Shown in pieces: positions 53,179-63,473 of a DNA stretch of 64,000 nucleotides. The DNA lies in NCBI RefSeq assembly GCF_003201595.1, contig NZ_QJJS01000010.1:62001-126000 (forward strand), in the 5' to 3' direction. The number at the start of each line of letters is the position of its first letter. Position 1 is the stretch's first letter. Origin of the DNA: Sphaerotilus hippei. Its GTDB lineage: Bacteria; Pseudomonadota; Gammaproteobacteria; Burkholderiales; Burkholderiaceae_C. Both the position numbers and the translations under genes were made by a program. A model generated the notes under the pieces. That model was not told the origin of the DNA. It was given only the letters and a program-made list of their open reading frames with translations, and made no database searches.

Positions 53179-53385
53179 CTGGGTGTCCTGTAGCCCCGCC
53201 ATCGGGGCGGCGTTGGATCTCGACAGACCAGCGGCCGGCACGCGGCTCGTTGCTGTCAGGTGGGTGCGGGCGCACGGGTACTGCACCCGTGTCGCCTTCG
53301 CAGAACCCGGCATTTTAGCCCGTAAGCGCGACACCTTCATGTGACGCGTGTCAGAACGCGCCGTTTGGGGCCGGCCGGACGGGGT

Positions 53386-54582
53386 TCAGCCGGTGCGCGA
53401 CCGGTGCTGCCGGGCGAAGTCGAGCAGGGCGCTCGTCAGGTCGGGCCGGCCCTGGGCGAGCTGTCGCGCCCGGGCCGCGCTCCAGTCCGTCCAGCCCGCG
53501 GTGCGGCGGGTCGACACGGGCGGCAGCGCCGCCTCCAGCAGCGTGCTCCAGTCGCCGGCCGTCCAGGTCCGTGCGCCGTTCCAGGCCTCGAAGGCCGCCC
53601 GCAGTCCCGGTGGCGCCGCATCGTCCAGATGCACGTCGAGGAAGGCCTGCAGCTTGGTCAGGCGGATCGTGTCCTCCTGCGGATAGAGCTGCCACAGCAT
53701 CGGCCGGGCGGCCCACAGCGCACGCACCAGCGAGTCCTCGCCGCGCACCAGGTTCAGGTCGCAGGCCGCCAGCAGGCGGTCGAATGCCGTCTGCGGCAGC
53801 GCCGGCAGCGGGATCAGCTGCAGCCGGCCACGCGCCACGGCGGGCGCGCCCGGGCGCATCGGCGCGCCCAGCCAGTCGCCCACCGCCTCGGCCGACCAGC
53901 CCGGCGTGACCAGCAGCCTCGTGCGGCCCGGGCCGTGCCCCCCGGCCAGGGCCTCCAGCAGGCCGGGCAGGGCCGGCTGCCGGTAGCCGAAGAGCAGCAC
54001 GGTGCGCTCGATGTCCCGGTCCGGCGGCAGCAGCAGGCCGTGGGCCTGCAGCAGCTCGGCCGCCGACGGGCGGGGTGACCCGGGCGCCTCGTCGACCGGC
54101 AGCCCGAGGTGGCGCTCGCGGATCAGCCCGCCGGTGCGGGGCGTGAAGCCGGGGTAGAAGAACCACTTGTCCAGCCCGGTGCCCGGCCCGCTCCACTGCG
54201 GCGAGCGCAGGCCGTGCGAGCGTTCCACGAAACCCTCGGCGCTCAGGTATTCGAGGTTGATCCAGACCGGCGGCACGACCGCGGCGGCCATGCGGGCGAC
54301 GAACGCGGCCGGCGGGTCGCAGCCGAAGGCCTCGACCACCACGTCGCCGGGCAGCTCGTCGGCCAGCGGGTCACGCCAGGGCATCACCTGCACGCCGGCC
54401 TGCCCCTGCGGGGCCATCCAGGTCAGCGCACGGGCGTCGTCGATCCACAGCCGCACCTGCACGCCGCGGTGGGCCAGGTCGGCGGCCAGGCGCCAGCACA
54501 CGCCGAGGTCGCCGTGGTTGTCGATGACGCGGCAGAACAGGTCCCAGCGAGACGGGGTGGAGGGCGTCGGGGTCGCGGGCAT
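53386..54582 (-). CDS. earP: EF-P arginine rhamnosyltransferase EarP
   Basis: This 398-residue inverting glycosyltransferase of the GT-B fold (old DUF2331) transfers rhamnose from dTDP-beta-L-rhamnose to Arg32 of EF-P. The catalytic-loop [14 protein letters not shown] supplies the conserved aspartates D21 and D25, and the nucleotide-sugar binding motif in the second half is [18 protein letters not shown] at 54582 is used because it leads directly into the [12 protein letters not shown] strand. It lies upstream of efp in the same direction and is divergent to uvrC across 40 bases. Together with efp it forms the modification pair. Confidence 0.95.
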   Translation of the reverse strand: MPATPTPSTPSRWDLFCRVIDNHGDLGVCWRLAADLAHRGVQVRLWIDDARALTWMAPQGQAGVQVMPWRDPLADELPGDVVVEAFGCDPPAAFVARMAAAVVPPVWINLEYLSAEGFVERSHGLRSPQWSGPGTGLDKWFFYPGFTPRTGGLIRERHLGLPVDEAPGSPRPSAAELLQAHGLLLPPDRDIERTVLLFGYRQPALPGLLEALAGGHGPGRTRLLVTPGWSAEAVGDWLGAPMRPGAPAVARGRLQLIPLPALPQTAFDRLLAACDLNLVRGEDSLVRALWAARPMLWQLYPQEDTIRLTKLQAFLDVHLDDAAPPGLRAAFEAWNGARTWTAGDWSTLLEAALPPVSTRRTAGWTDWSAARARQLAQGRPDLTSALLDFARQHRSRTG

Positions 54583-54622
54583 GGCGTCATTATCCGGTCC
54601 GGGCCGACGGCACAATGGGCGC

Positions 54623-56695
54623 ATGAATGAAGTCCAGCAGACCCCGCCACCGGTGCCCGTGCCGCCCCCGCCCGGTGCGGCCGCAGAACCGTCGGCGGCC
54701 GAGGTGGCCGCCGCGGCCCAGGCTGCCCGCTGGCAGCGCCTGCTGCTGGAGGTGGCCGCCCTGCCGGCGCTGCCCGGCGTGTACCGCTATTTCGACGTCA
54801 ACGACCAGCTGCTCTACGTGGGCAAGGCGCGCAGCCTGAAGAAGCGGGTCTCGAGCTATTTCCAGAAGGATCACGGCGGCACGCGCATCGGCCACATGGT
54901 CGGCCGGATCGCCCGGCTGGAGACCACGGTGGTGCGCTCCGAGGCCGAGGCGCTGCTGCTCGAGAACAACCTCATCAAGACGCAGAACCCGCGCTTCAAC
55001 ATCCTGTTCCGCGACGACAAGAGCTACCCCTACCTGAAGCTCGTCAGCCACGAGTTTCCGCGGGTGGCCTACTTCCGCGGCGCGGTCGATCGCAAGCACC
55101 GCTACTTCGGCCCCTATCCGAGCGCCTGGGCGGTCAAGGAGGGCATCCAGCTGTTGCAGAAGGTGTTCCGGCTGCGCACCTGCGAGGACACCGTCTTCAA
55201 CAACCGCACCCGGCCCTGCCTGCTGTTCCAGATCCGCCGCTGCTCGGGGCCCTGCGTGGGCGAGATCAGCCCGCGCCAGTACGCCGAGGACGTGCATCAG
55301 GCGGTGCGTTTCCTCGACGGCCAGACGCAGGAGGTGCTCGACGGCCTGCAGGCCGAGATGATGGATGCGGCCGCACGGCTCGAGTTCGAGAAGGCCGCCG
55401 AGGTGCGCAACCGCATCAGCGCGCTGTCGCGCGTGCTGCACCAGCAGTCGGTGGACACCGGGGAGGACCGTGACGCCGACGTGCTGGCCGTCAAGGTGCA
55501 GGGCGGGCGGGCCTGCGTCAACCTGGCGATGGTGCGCGGCGGGCGCCACCTCGGCGACCGGGCCTATTTCCCGACCCATGTCGACGACGCGGTGGCATTG
55601 GCCCGCGAGGCGATGCCCGATGGTGACGACGGGGTGGCCTCGGCGCCGCCGGCGGACGCGGGGGGCGGCGTGGGCGAGGCCGCGTCCACGGCCCCGCAGG
55701 ATGCGCCAGCGGGGCTGGCCGAGGTCGAGACCCAGGTGCTGGAGGCCTTCATCGGCCAGCACTACCTCGGCGCCGACTGCCCGCCGCTGCTGGTCACCAG
55801 CCACGCCGTCGATCGTGCGCTGCTGGCCGCGCTGGCCGGGCAGTGCGGCCACAAGGTCGCCGCGCTGCACCAGCCGCGCGAGCAGCGCCGCGCCTGGCTG
55901 GACATGGCCATCCAGGGCTGCGAGCTGGCGCTGGCCCGCCTGCTGGCCGAAGAAGGCTCGCAGCAGGCCCGCACCCGCGCGCTGGTCGAGGCGCTCGACC
56001 TGGCGCCCGAAGGGGCCGACCCCGACCTGGCGACGCTGCGCATCGAGTGTTTCGACATCAGCCACACCGCCGGCGAGGCCACGCAGGCCTCCTGCGTCGT
56101 GTTCGAGAACCACCGCATGCAGCCGGCCCAGTACCGGCGCTTCAACATCACCGGCATCACCGGTGGCGACGACTACGCGGCGATGCGCCAGGTGCTGACC
56201 CGCCGCTACGCCCGCCTGGCCGAAGCCGCCCAGCAGGGCGAAGGCCGGCTGCCCGACCTGGTGCTGGTCGACGGCGGGCGTGGCCAGGTGGCGATGGCCC
56301 GCGAGGTGTTCGAGTCGCTGGGGCTGGACCTGCGCCTGATCGTGGGCGTGGAGAAGGGGGAGGGCCGCAAGGTCGGCCTGGAGGAGCTGGTGTTCGCCGA
56401 CGGGCGCGACAAGGTCTACCTCGGCATGGACTCGGCCGCGCTGATGCTGGTCGCGCAGATCCGTGACGAGGCCCACCGCTTCGCGATCACCGGCATGCGT
56501 GCCCGGCGCGCCTCGGTGCGCACCGGCTCCAGCCGCCTCGAGGACATCGCCGGCGTCGGCCCGAAGAAGCGGGCGAAGCTGCTGCAGCGGTTCGGCGGCA
56601 TCAAGGGCGTGGCGGCGGCCAGCGTGGACGACCTGATCACGGTCGATGGCATTTCAAGGGAACTGGCGGAGGAGATCTACCGTGCATTGCGTTGA
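54623..56695 (+). CDS. uvrC: UvrABC nuclease subunit UvrC
   Basis: UvrC makes both incisions in nucleotide excision repair. The 690-residue protein has a proline/alanine-rich leader of about 45 residues, the GIY-YIG nuclease domain ([20 protein letters not shown]), a UVR motif ([18 protein letters not shown]), an RNase-H-like endonuclease core with [19 protein letters not shown] and [15 protein letters not shown], and C-terminal helix-hairpin-helix motifs ([18 protein letters not shown]). A low-complexity Ala/Gly insertion occurs around residues 335-365, between the UVR and RNase-H parts. The start overlaps no other gene. Its end overlaps the following lipoprotein gene. Confidence 0.97.
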   Translation: MNEVQQTPPPVPVPPPPGAAAEPSAAEVAAAAQAARWQRLLLEVAALPALPGVYRYFDVNDQLLYVGKARSLKKRVSSYFQKDHGGTRIGHMVGRIARLETTVVRSEAEALLLENNLIKTQNPRFNILFRDDKSYPYLKLVSHEFPRVAYFRGAVDRKHRYFGPYPSAWAVKEGIQLLQKVFRLRTCEDTVFNNRTRPCLLFQIRRCSGPCVGEISPRQYAEDVHQAVRFLDGQTQEVLDGLQAEMMDAAARLEFEKAAEVRNRISALSRVLHQQSVDTGEDRDADVLAVKVQGGRACVNLAMVRGGRHLGDRAYFPTHVDDAVALAREAMPDGDDGVASAPPADAGGGVGEAASTAPQDAPAGLAEVETQVLEAFIGQHYLGADCPPLLVTSHAVDRALLAALAGQCGHKVAALHQPREQRRAWLDMAIQGCELALARLLAEEGSQQARTRALVEALDLAPEGADPDLATLRIECFDISHTAGEATQASCVVFENHRMQPAQYRRFNITGITGGDDYAAMRQVLTRRYARLAEAAQQGEGRLPDLVLVDGGRGQVAMAREVFESLGLDLRLIVGVEKGEGRKVGLEELVFADGRDKVYLGMDSAALMLVAQIRDEAHRFAITGMRARRASVRTGSSRLEDIAGVGPKKRAKLLQRFGGIKGVAAASVDDLITVDGISRELAEEIYRALR

Positions 56696-57194
56696 ATCGA
56701 AGGTGGCGGCCCCGGGCCGGGGCCGCAGGGGCCGCGGGCCTGCTGCGCTGAGGCTGCTGCTGGTGGCGGGGCTGGCGGCGCTGGCCGGTTGCGGCACCGC
56801 CCCCGAGCGGGGCGGGTCGAGCGAGGCGGCCGGCTCGGCCTATCCGGAGCGATCAGGTGCGCCGCGGGCCGCGAGCTGGGCCGAGTACCGGGTCATGGCC
56901 GGGCGGCGCCTGGTGGCGATGAACCCGCGCCAGACGCACGACGGCGAGGTCGAGCAGCCGGCACTGGCCATCCCGGTGCTGCGCATCCAGCTGGAGTCCG
57001 ACGGTTCGGTGCGCAAGGTCGAGGTCGTGCGCCGGCCGGGCCAGGCCGCCGACACCACCCAGATCGCGATCGACGCGGTGCGCCGGGCCGCCCCGTTCGG
57101 CCCGGTGGCCCACCTGCCCGGGCCCTGGGAATTCACCGAGGTCTTCCTCTTCAACGAGGACCGGCGCTTCAAGCCGGCGGTGCTCGATCGCTGA
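56682..57194 (+). CDS. Lipoprotein with TonB C-terminal-like domain
   Basis: This 170-residue protein starts at a GTG inside the end of uvrC, with GGAGGAG eight bases upstream. A lipoprotein signal is visible: a hydrophobic stretch ending [14 protein letters not shown], where the Cys is the lipidated residue. The mature part contains [19 protein letters not shown], then [16 protein letters not shown] and a [12 protein letters not shown] strand, resembling TonB/TolA C-terminal domains. Function is unknown; it may interact with an outer-membrane or TolA/TonB-type system. Translational coupling to uvrC and position before pgsA suggest one transcript. Confidence 0.7.
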   Translation: MHCVESKVAAPGRGRRGRGPAALRLLLVAGLAALAGCGTAPERGGSSEAAGSAYPERSGAPRAASWAEYRVMAGRRLVAMNPRQTHDGEVEQPALAIPVLRIQLESDGSVRKVEVVRRPGQAADTTQIAIDAVRRAAPFGPVAHLPGPWEFTEVFLFNEDRRFKPAVLDR

Positions 57195-57279
57195 CGTCGA
57201 CGAGGCTCCCGGGACGGGGGCCTTCATTCTCAGGGCCGGGCATGCCGGCGGTCGGCGAGAACTTCGGCACAATCGCGCC

Positions 57280-57846
57280 ATGTTCCTGACCCTGCCTACC
57301 TTGCTCACCTGGGCGCGCATCGTCGCGATTCCGCTGCTCGTCAGCGTATTTTCCCTGCCGGTGGAGCCCGGTATGCGCAACCTGATCGCCACGGTGCTGT
57401 TCATCGCCGTGGCGCTGACCGACTGGCTCGACGGCTACCTGGCCCGGCGCCTGAACCAGACCTCGTCCTTCGGCGCTTTCCTCGACCCGGTCGCCGACAA
57501 GTTCCTCGTCTGCGCGGCCTTGCTGGTGCTGCTGGAGCTGGGCCGGGTGCCGGCGCTGGTGGCGCTGGTCATCATCGGGCGCGAGATCGCCATCTCCGCG
57601 CTGCGCGAGTGGATGGCCCAGATCGGCGCCTCGCGCAGCGTGGCCGTGCACATGATCGGCAAGCTCAAGACCGCCTCGCAGATGACGGCGATTCCTTTCC
57701 TGCTCTACGACGGCCTGCTGTTCGGTCTGGTCGACACGCGCCTGTGGGGCCACTGGCTGATCCTGATCTCGGTGGTGCTGACCATCTGGTCGATGGTCTA
57801 CTACCTGCGCAAGGCCGTGCCCGAGATCCGCGCCCGCGTAGGCTGA
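57280..57846 (+). CDS. pgsA: CDP-diacylglycerol--glycerol-3-phosphate 3-phosphatidyltransferase
   Basis: This 188-residue inner-membrane enzyme makes phosphatidylglycerol phosphate, the committed step to phosphatidylglycerol and cardiolipin. The CDP-alcohol transferase signature (D-G-x2-A-R-x8-G-x3-D-x3-D) is present in LTDWLDGYLARRLNQTSSFG followed by AFLDPVADK. Several transmembrane helices follow. It ends 147 bases before the HU gene. The upstream neighbour uvrC matches the common gammaproteobacterial and betaproteobacterial uvrC-pgsA order. Confidence 0.95.
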   Translation: MFLTLPTLLTWARIVAIPLLVSVFSLPVEPGMRNLIATVLFIAVALTDWLDGYLARRLNQTSSFGAFLDPVADKFLVCAALLVLLELGRVPALVALVIIGREIAISALREWMAQIGASRSVAVHMIGKLKTASQMTAIPFLLYDGLLFGLVDTRLWGHWLILISVVLTIWSMVYYLRKAVPEIRARVG

Positions 57847-57993
57847 TCGGCCATCGCCCACCCTTGTCCATCCCGGTTGACACCCTCGCCCGACGGCGGC
57901 TGTAATGTTTGCAGGCAGCGCACCGCCTGCCGGCCACAGCATCCGGAGCCGACCTCCATCAGGCGGCCCGCATCGTCGAGAGAGGAGCAGCTC

Positions 57994-58266
57994 GTGAACA
58001 AGACCGACCTGATCGAACACATCGCCCGACAGGCAGACATCTCCAAGGCCTCGGCCGCCCGGGCGCTCGACTCGGTCATCGACGGCATCACCGCCTCGCT
58101 GGTCCAGGGCGAGTCGGTCTCGCTGGTGGGCTTCGGCAGCTTCTCGGTCACCCGCCGCGCGGCCCGGGCCGGCCGCAATCCCCGCACCGGGGCGGTGATC
58201 CGGATCGGCGCCACCAGCATGCCGCGCTTCCGGCCCGGCAAGGCGCTGCGGGACGCGCTGGTCTGA
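57994..58266 (+). CDS. hupB: DNA-binding protein HU
   Basis: This 90-residue nucleoid protein dimerises and bends DNA. The N-terminal helical part (MNKTDLIEHIARQADISKAS when GTG is read as methionine) leads into the beta-arm region GFGSFSVTRRAARAGRNPRTG, which reaches into the minor groove. The closing GKALRDAL is typical of HU. GTG was chosen because GAGGAG lies at the right distance and the N-terminus matches the family. The downstream 51 bases separate it from tRNA-Val. Confidence 0.93.
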   Translation: MNKTDLIEHIARQADISKASAARALDSVIDGITASLVQGESVSLVGFGSFSVTRRAARAGRNPRTGAVIRIGATSMPRFRPGKALRDALV

Positions 58267-58317
58267 GGCACCGATCCGAATTGATATACTGGGCGGCTTG
58301 ATGTCAGTCATGGGCCG

Positions 58318-58393
58318 GGGTGCTTAGCTCAGTCGGTAGAGCGGCGCCCTTACAAGGCGTAGGTCGGGAGTTCGAGCCTCTCAGCACCCACCA
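58318..58393 (+). tRNA. tRNA-Val (anticodon TAC)
   Basis: A full cloverleaf of 76 bases is encoded with the CCA end. GGGTGCT pairs with AGCACCC in the acceptor stem. The D arm contains AGCTCAGTCGGTAGAGC, the anticodon loop reads CTTACAA, and the T arm contains GTTCGAG. A TATACT -10-like element lies at 58285-58290. Confidence 0.97.
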
Positions 58394-58507
58394 CCGGCGA
58401 TGGTGGCCGGCATCACGATCTTTCCGGGCGCGTGCGGCCACCGCATGCCGCCGTTTCACTTGTCAAAGGCGAACCCCGGTTCGCCTTTGTCGTATTCGGG
58501 TACATCG

Positions 58508-60424
58508 ATGTTCGATTTTGTTCGCCGTCACAACCGCATCTTCCAGGGCGCCTTGCTGGTGCTGATCGTGCCGTCGTTCGTGGCCTTCGGCATCCAGGGC
58601 TACGACAGCTTTTCCGACGAGAAGCAGGAGGTCGCGAAGGTGAACGGCCGCTCGATCAGCAAGACCGAGCTCGATGCCGCGCTGCGCAGCCAGCTCGAGC
58701 GCCTGCAGACCCAGATGCCGGGCATGGACCCGAAGCTGCTCGACAGCCCCGAGCTGCGCGCGCGCGCGCTCGACGCGCTGGTGCGCGAGCGCCTGATGTT
58801 CGACGCCGCCGTCGGCCTGCACCTGCTGCCCACCGACGAGCGCCTGGACCGCCTGTTCAAGACCGACCCGCAGTTCGCGGCGCTGCGCAACGCCGACGGC
58901 AGCCTCAAGCGTGAGCTGCTGCAGGCCCGCGGCCTGACCTCCGAGCAGTTCGCCGCCCAGCTGCGCCAGGAGCTGGCCATGCGCCAGGTCACCTCCGGCG
59001 TGACCGACACCTCGTTCGGTGCCCAGACGGTGGCCTCGCGCGCGGTGGACGCCTTCTTCCAGCAGCGCGAGATCCAGTTCGCCCGCTTCGACACCAGCGC
59101 CGAGCTGGCCAAGGTGCAGGTCAGCGACGCCGAGCTGCAGGCCTACTACGACGATCCGGCCCACCAGGCGCGCCTGATGTCGCCGGAGAGCGCCGACATC
59201 GAATACCTGGTGCTGGACCTGCCGGCGGTGGCCCGCTCGGTCACCGTGACCGACGACGAGCTGCGCAGCTACTACAAGGAAAACCAGGCCCGCTACAGCA
59301 CGCCCGAGGAGCGGCGGGCCAGCCACATCCTGATCAAGGCCGAAGCCGGTGCCGGCGCCGAGGCGCGCACCCAGGCCCGCCAGCGCGCCGAGGCGCTGCT
59401 GGCCGAGCTGCGCAAGAACCCGGCCTCGTTCGCCGAGCTCGCCCGCAAGCAGTCCGAAGACCCAGGTTCGGCCACCCGCGGTGGTGACCTGGACTGGTTC
59501 GCCCGCGGCGCGATGGTCAAGCCTTTCGAGGACGCGGTGTTCGCGCTGAAGAAGGGTGAGCTCAGCGCCGTGGTCGAGTCCGACTTCGGCTACCACGTCA
59601 TCGAGCTGACCGATCTGCGCGGCGGTGGCCAGCGCAGCTTCGAGGCGGTGCGCACCGAGATCGAGGCCGAGGTGCGCCAGCAGCTGGCCCAGCGCCGCTT
59701 CGTCGAGCTGGCCGAGCAGTTCACCAACCTGGTCGAGCAGGAAGACAGCCTGAAGCCGGTGGCCGAGCGCCTCAAGCTGGAGCTGGGTCAGGCCAGCGCG
59801 GTGTCGCGCCAGGTCCGCCCGGATGCCAAGGGGCCGCTGGCCGAGCAGAAGCTGATCGATCTGGTCTTCGCCGCATCGACGCTGGATGGCAAGCGCAATT
59901 CCGAGCCGCTGGACCTGGGTGGCAACCGCATGGCGGCCGTGCATGTGCTGACGCACCGGCCGGCGGCCAAGCGTGCGCTGGCCGAGGCCCGCGAGCAGGT
60001 GCGCCAGCAGGTGGCGCAGGCCAAGGCGACCCAGGCCGCCCGTCAGCTGGGCGAGAGCCGGCTGGCGCAGTGGAAGAGCAAGCCGCAGGAGGCGGCCGCG
60101 GCGCTGTCGGCGGCGGTCGTCGTGTCACGCCAGCAGGCGCGTGAGCTGCCGCAGGCGCTGGTCGATGCGGCCCTGCGGGCACCGATCGTCGAAGGCGGCT
60201 CCTGGGTCGGGGTCGACCTGGGCCAGGCCGGTTATGCGGTGGTGCGGATGAACAAGGTGCTGCCGGCCGCCGCCGAGATCACCCGGGATGCCGCGCGGGT
60301 GCGTGCCCAGTACACCCAGCTCTGGGCGGCGGCGGAAGCCCAGGCCTACGAAGCGGCCCTGAAACAGCGTTTCAAGGTCAGCGTGAAGCCGCTCGCCGCG
60401 GCGGCCCCCGAGTCCGATCGATGA
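58508..60424 (+). CDS. ppiD: Periplasmic folding chaperone PpiD (parvulin domain)
   Basis: This 638-residue protein is anchored by one N-terminal membrane helix (about residues 14-30, IFQGALLVLIVPSFVAFGI) with the bulk in the periplasm. A SurA-like N-domain (about 40-220) precedes a parvulin-type peptidyl-prolyl isomerase domain (about 255-360, with RRASHILIKAEAGAGAE and FGYHVIELTDL). A long C-terminal region follows. PpiD works at the SecYEG exit to help fold outer-membrane proteins. It lies between two tRNA genes, a common arrangement in betaproteobacteria. Start at 58508 leads into the FDFVRRHN membrane-proximal opening. Confidence 0.93.
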   Translation: MFDFVRRHNRIFQGALLVLIVPSFVAFGIQGYDSFSDEKQEVAKVNGRSISKTELDAALRSQLERLQTQMPGMDPKLLDSPELRARALDALVRERLMFDAAVGLHLLPTDERLDRLFKTDPQFAALRNADGSLKRELLQARGLTSEQFAAQLRQELAMRQVTSGVTDTSFGAQTVASRAVDAFFQQREIQFARFDTSAELAKVQVSDAELQAYYDDPAHQARLMSPESADIEYLVLDLPAVARSVTVTDDELRSYYKENQARYSTPEERRASHILIKAEAGAGAEARTQARQRAEALLAELRKNPASFAELARKQSEDPGSATRGGDLDWFARGAMVKPFEDAVFALKKGELSAVVESDFGYHVIELTDLRGGGQRSFEAVRTEIEAEVRQQLAQRRFVELAEQFTNLVEQEDSLKPVAERLKLELGQASAVSRQVRPDAKGPLAEQKLIDLVFAASTLDGKRNSEPLDLGGNRMAAVHVLTHRPAAKRALAEAREQVRQQVAQAKATQAARQLGESRLAQWKSKPQEAAAALSAAVVVSRQQARELPQALVDAALRAPIVEGGSWVGVDLGQAGYAVVRMNKVLPAAAEITRDAARVRAQYTQLWAAAEAQAYEAALKQRFKVSVKPLAAAAPESDR

Positions 60425-60449
60425 ATTGAAAAGGATCCGGTGAAAACGC

Positions 60450-60479
60450 TTGCAACCGGTTCTGATTTCGGCATATAAT
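60450..60479 (+). promoter_or_regulatory. Sigma-70 promoter of tRNA-His
   Basis: TTGCAA (-35, 60450-60455) and a consensus TATAAT (-10, 60474-60479) are separated by 18 bases. The predicted start is about 8-10 bases before the tRNA, as expected for a tRNA promoter. Confidence 0.8.
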
Positions 60480-60494
60480 TTATTTCTGTTCAGC

Positions 60495-60571
60495 GGTGGC
60501 TATAGCTCAGTTGGTAGAGTCCCAGATTGTGATTCTGGTTGTCGTGGGTTCGAGTCCCATTAGCCACCCCA
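60495..60571 (+). tRNA. tRNA-His (anticodon GTG)
   Basis: A 77-base cloverleaf with G-1 opposite the C discriminator, as in other tRNA-His genes, and an encoded CCA end. GTGGCTA pairs with TAGCCAC. The anticodon loop is in AGATTGTGATTCT, giving GTG. The T arm contains GTTCGAG. Confidence 0.97.
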
Positions 60572-60603
60572 CCCGATAAGACCTGCAGAATTCTGCAGTA
60601 GTC

Positions 60604-60640
60604 AAAAAAACCCCGAAACGGCAACGTTCGGGGTTTTTTC
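60604..60640. terminator. Rho-independent terminator after tRNA-His
   Basis: A stem built on CCCCGAA(A)CG and CGTTCGGGG with a GCAA loop is flanked by an A-run on the left and a T-run on the right. It ends the tRNA-His transcript and, in reverse, the minus-strand LuxR regulator. Confidence 0.9.
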
Positions 60641-60685
60641 GTTTCCGGTGGCCTTCACTCGTCCTGAGTGAAGGCCACCGGTGTT

Positions 60686-61477
60686 TCAGGTCATCGCCTG
60701 CCGGCCGGCCTGGACGGCCTCTTCGGTGTCGCTCGATCGCGACAGCTTGGCGTAGACCGAGCGGATGTGGTCGTTGACGGCAAACCACTTGATGCCCATG
60801 TGGCGAGCCACTTCCTTGAGCGTGAAGCCTTTGCTCAGGTAGGTCAGCACCTCGTTCTCGCGGGGATTGAGTCGGTCCTGGGTCGCGACGGCCGTGCCGG
60901 CCTCCGCGCCGAACCCGCTGGTGGCCACCAGCGCCGAGACGCCGAAGCTCGAGGAGCGCCCCAGCGCGGCGGCGTTGGGCTGGGTGTCCATCCAGCCGGT
61001 GCGCGCACCTTCCCGGCCGGGCTGTGCCTGCCGGAAGAAGCCGAGCAGCCGGCGCGCGATCGCCGGGGACAGCGAGGGCTGGCCCCGCACCACCTTCTGC
61101 AGTTCTTCAACCAGCACCTCGAAGCGGTCTTCCTTCAGCAGGTAGCCGTCCGCGCCGCACTGCAGCGCTGGAAACAGGTGCTCGTCGTCCGAATGCAGCG
61201 TCGTGGCGATCTTGATGGCCGGATAGTCGCTGAGGGCGGCCAGCAGTTCGATGCCGCCGCAGCCGGGCTGTTCCAGGTCGCACAGGATGAGCCGGTAGCG
61301 GTCGGCCGCCTCGGGCACGACGCCGCCGTGCCAGGGCAGCCCGACCAGGCCACGGGCGGCGTCGCAGTCGGCGGCTTCGTCGAAGGTGATGTCGTCGCTG
61401 AAACTCTCCCGCACCACGCGCACGAGAAACTTCCTCGCCATGGGGTTCGCCTCAACAATCAGCACTCGGATCGACAT
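60686..61477 (-). CDS. LuxR-family response regulator
   Basis: This 263-residue protein has a receiver domain (about residues 1-135) with the phosphoacceptor aspartate in [15 protein letters not shown] and a lysine in [13 protein letters not shown]-terminal LuxR helix-turn-helix follows ([16 protein letters not shown], then [20 protein letters not shown]). A flexible linker around residues 155-195 joins the two. An insertion between receiver strands 2 and 3 ([14 protein letters not shown]) is unusual. The first acidic residues of the receiver (LIVEANPM) show only one clear acid, so phosphorylation may be weakened. No kinase is adjacent. It is divergent to surE. Confidence 0.85.
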   Translation of the reverse strand: MSIRVLIVEANPMARKFLVRVVRESFSDDITFDEAADCDAARGLVGLPWHGGVVPEAADRYRLILCDLEQPGCGGIELLAALSDYPAIKIATTLHSDDEHLFPALQCGADGYLLKEDRFEVLVEELQKVVRGQPSLSPAIARRLLGFFRQAQPGREGARTGWMDTQPNAAALGRSSSFGVSALVATSGFGAEAGTAVATQDRLNPRENEVLTYLSKGFTLKEVARHMGIKWFAVNDHIRSVYAKLSRSSDTEEAVQAGRQAMT

Positions 61478-61723
61478 CGCACAACCTCTGAATCTCTGCC
61501 GCACGCCGGGGCGCGTCGAGACCGGATTATGCGGCGCCCGCGCCGGCCGATCATTGCTGCGGACCCTTTGCTCCCGGGGCCTGCGGCCGGGAAGCGGGGG
61601 GTCGAGCCTGCGCTGACCGGCCTCTTTTTTCAGCCTCGGCGCGGCCCTGCTCGGGTCGACACCGAGGCCGGACGTGCGCACCGTCACGAGACGGCAGCGG
61701 TCCGCGTCCCTACAATCGACCGC

Positions 61724-62476
61724 ATGCATATCCTGGTTGCCAATGACGATGGGTACCTCGCCCCCGGGCTGTCCGCGCTGGTCGAAGTCTGCAGGGAGTT
61801 CGGCCATGTGGATGTCGTCGCTCCGGAGCAGAACGCGAGCGGCACGTCCAACGCGCTGACGCTGCAGCGTCCGCTGTCGCTGCACACCGCGTCCAGCGGC
61901 TTCCACCATGTCAACGGCACGCCGTCGGACTGCGTGCACGTCGCGCTGACCGGCCTGCTGGACCGCCGGCCCGACCTGGTGGTCTCGGGGATCAACAACG
62001 GTGCCAACCTCGGTGAGGACACGATCTATTCCGGCACGGTGGCCGCGGCGATGGAGGCCTACCTGTTCGGCGTGCCGGCGATCGCGTTCTCGCTGGCCCG
62101 CCATGGCTGGGAGCACCTCGACCAGGCGGCGATGGTGGCGCGCCAGATGCTCGCCCAGGTGCTGTCGCGGCCGCTGGGCGCGCCTTTCCTGCTCAACGTC
62201 AACGTGCCGGCCCGGGCCGATGCGGCCAGCCGTCCCTGGCGGGTCAGCCGCCTGGGACGCCGCCATGCGAGCGAGCCGGTGATCCGGCAATGCAGCCCGC
62301 GCGGCGACCCGATCTACTGGATCGGCGCGGTGGGGGAGGTGCGCGAGGCCGGTGAAGGCACGGACTTCCACGCCGTGGCGCAGGGCGAGATCTCGATCAC
62401 GCCGCTGCAGGTGGATCTGACCGATCACGCGGCGCTGCCGTCGTGGTCGGCGCGTCTGCAGGACCGCGGCGCATGA
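61724..62476 (+). CDS. surE: 5'-nucleotidase SurE
   Basis: This 250-residue metal-dependent phosphatase dephosphorylates nucleoside 5'- and 3'-monophosphates and supports stationary-phase survival. The acidic metal site is formed by [12 protein letters not shown] and the downstream [10 protein letters not shown] and [17 protein letters not shown] segments. Length matches the family. The next gene, pcm, starts within its stop codon (ATGA), and nlpD follows, giving the classic surE-pcm-nlpD stress cluster that leads to rpoS in many proteobacteria. Confidence 0.95.
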   Translation: MHILVANDDGYLAPGLSALVEVCREFGHVDVVAPEQNASGTSNALTLQRPLSLHTASSGFHHVNGTPSDCVHVALTGLLDRRPDLVVSGINNGANLGEDTIYSGTVAAAMEAYLFGVPAIAFSLARHGWEHLDQAAMVARQMLAQVLSRPLGAPFLLNVNVPARADAASRPWRVSRLGRRHASEPVIRQCSPRGDPIYWIGAVGEVREAGEGTDFHAVAQGEISITPLQVDLTDHAALPSWSARLQDRGA

Positions 62477-63414
62477 CGCTGGATCCGCTCGACCCGGTCG
62501 TGCCGCCGGGGCTGTCGGCCGAGGGGGCCGATCCGGCCGACGCTCCGGGCCGGGATCCGGATCGCCCGCGCCGTTTTCCGCTGAAGCTCGGGGCCACGGT
62601 GCCGGTGCCCAGGCGCCTGGTCGGTGCACCCGCGCTGCTGTCCTCGGGCTCGCCCGTGGTCGCCGCGGGTGTGTCGGAGGCGGCTGCCCGCGGGGCGCGG
62701 CCGGTGCCCGAGGCGCCTCGCGCGGTCGTGGCCTCGCCCGGCGTGGGCATGGACTCGCGCGCCTTCCGGCTGCGCATGGTCGAGCGCCTGCGCCGCGATG
62801 GCTGCGTCGACGAGGGCGTGCTCGAGGCGATGGGCGTGGTGCCGCGGCACCAGTTCGTCGATGCGGGGCTGGCGGGCCAAGCCTACGAGGACACCAGCCT
62901 GCCGATCGGCCTGGGCCAGACCATCTCCAAGCCCACGGTGGTCGCCCGCATGCTGTCGCTGCTGCGCCACCGCCCGGGCGGCACCCAACTGTCGCGTGTG
63001 CTCGAGATCGGCACCGGCTGTGGTTACCAGGCGGCGCTGCTGTCGATGCTGGCCCGGCAGGCCTATTCGGTCGAGCGCCTGCGGGCCCTGTACGACCGGG
63101 CACGCGATCACCTCGCGCCCATCCGGGCGGACAACCTGCGCCTGATCTACGGCGACGGCCGCCTCGGACATCCCCCCAACGCGCCCTACGACGGCATCAT
63201 CGCCGCCGCCTGCGGCGAGGCGCTGCCGCCGGCCTGGCTCGAGCAGCTGGCCGTCGGCGGGCGCCTGGTGGCACCGGTCCACGAGGGTGGCGGCAACCAC
63301 CAGGTGCTGATGGTGGTGGACCGCCTGGCCGATGGCCGGCTGGTCCACACGGTGCACGAGGGTGTGCGCTTCGTCCCCTTAGAATCCGGCACCAGCGAAT
63401 CCGGGCAGGGTTGA
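62473..63414 (+). CDS. pcm: Protein-L-isoaspartate O-methyltransferase
   Basis: This 313-residue methyltransferase repairs isoaspartyl residues in ageing proteins. The SAM motif [20 protein letters not shown] and the active-site [12 protein letters not shown] segment are clear. A proline/alanine-rich N-terminal extension of about 90 residues precedes the domain, longer than in E. coli Pcm, and may be poorly structured. The start overlaps the surE stop. The upstream in-frame codons of surE were not used. Confidence 0.93.
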   Translation: MTLDPLDPVVPPGLSAEGADPADAPGRDPDRPRRFPLKLGATVPVPRRLVGAPALLSSGSPVVAAGVSEAAARGARPVPEAPRAVVASPGVGMDSRAFRLRMVERLRRDGCVDEGVLEAMGVVPRHQFVDAGLAGQAYEDTSLPIGLGQTISKPTVVARMLSLLRHRPGGTQLSRVLEIGTGCGYQAALLSMLARQAYSVERLRALYDRARDHLAPIRADNLRLIYGDGRLGHPPNAPYDGIIAAACGEALPPAWLEQLAVGGRLVAPVHEGGGNHQVLMVVDRLADGRLVHTVHEGVRFVPLESGTSESGQG

Positions 63415-63473
63415 GCAGTTCGACGGGAGGTCGAGGCCCTGCAACCCCGGTGGCACCTGATTTCTCCTATTCC

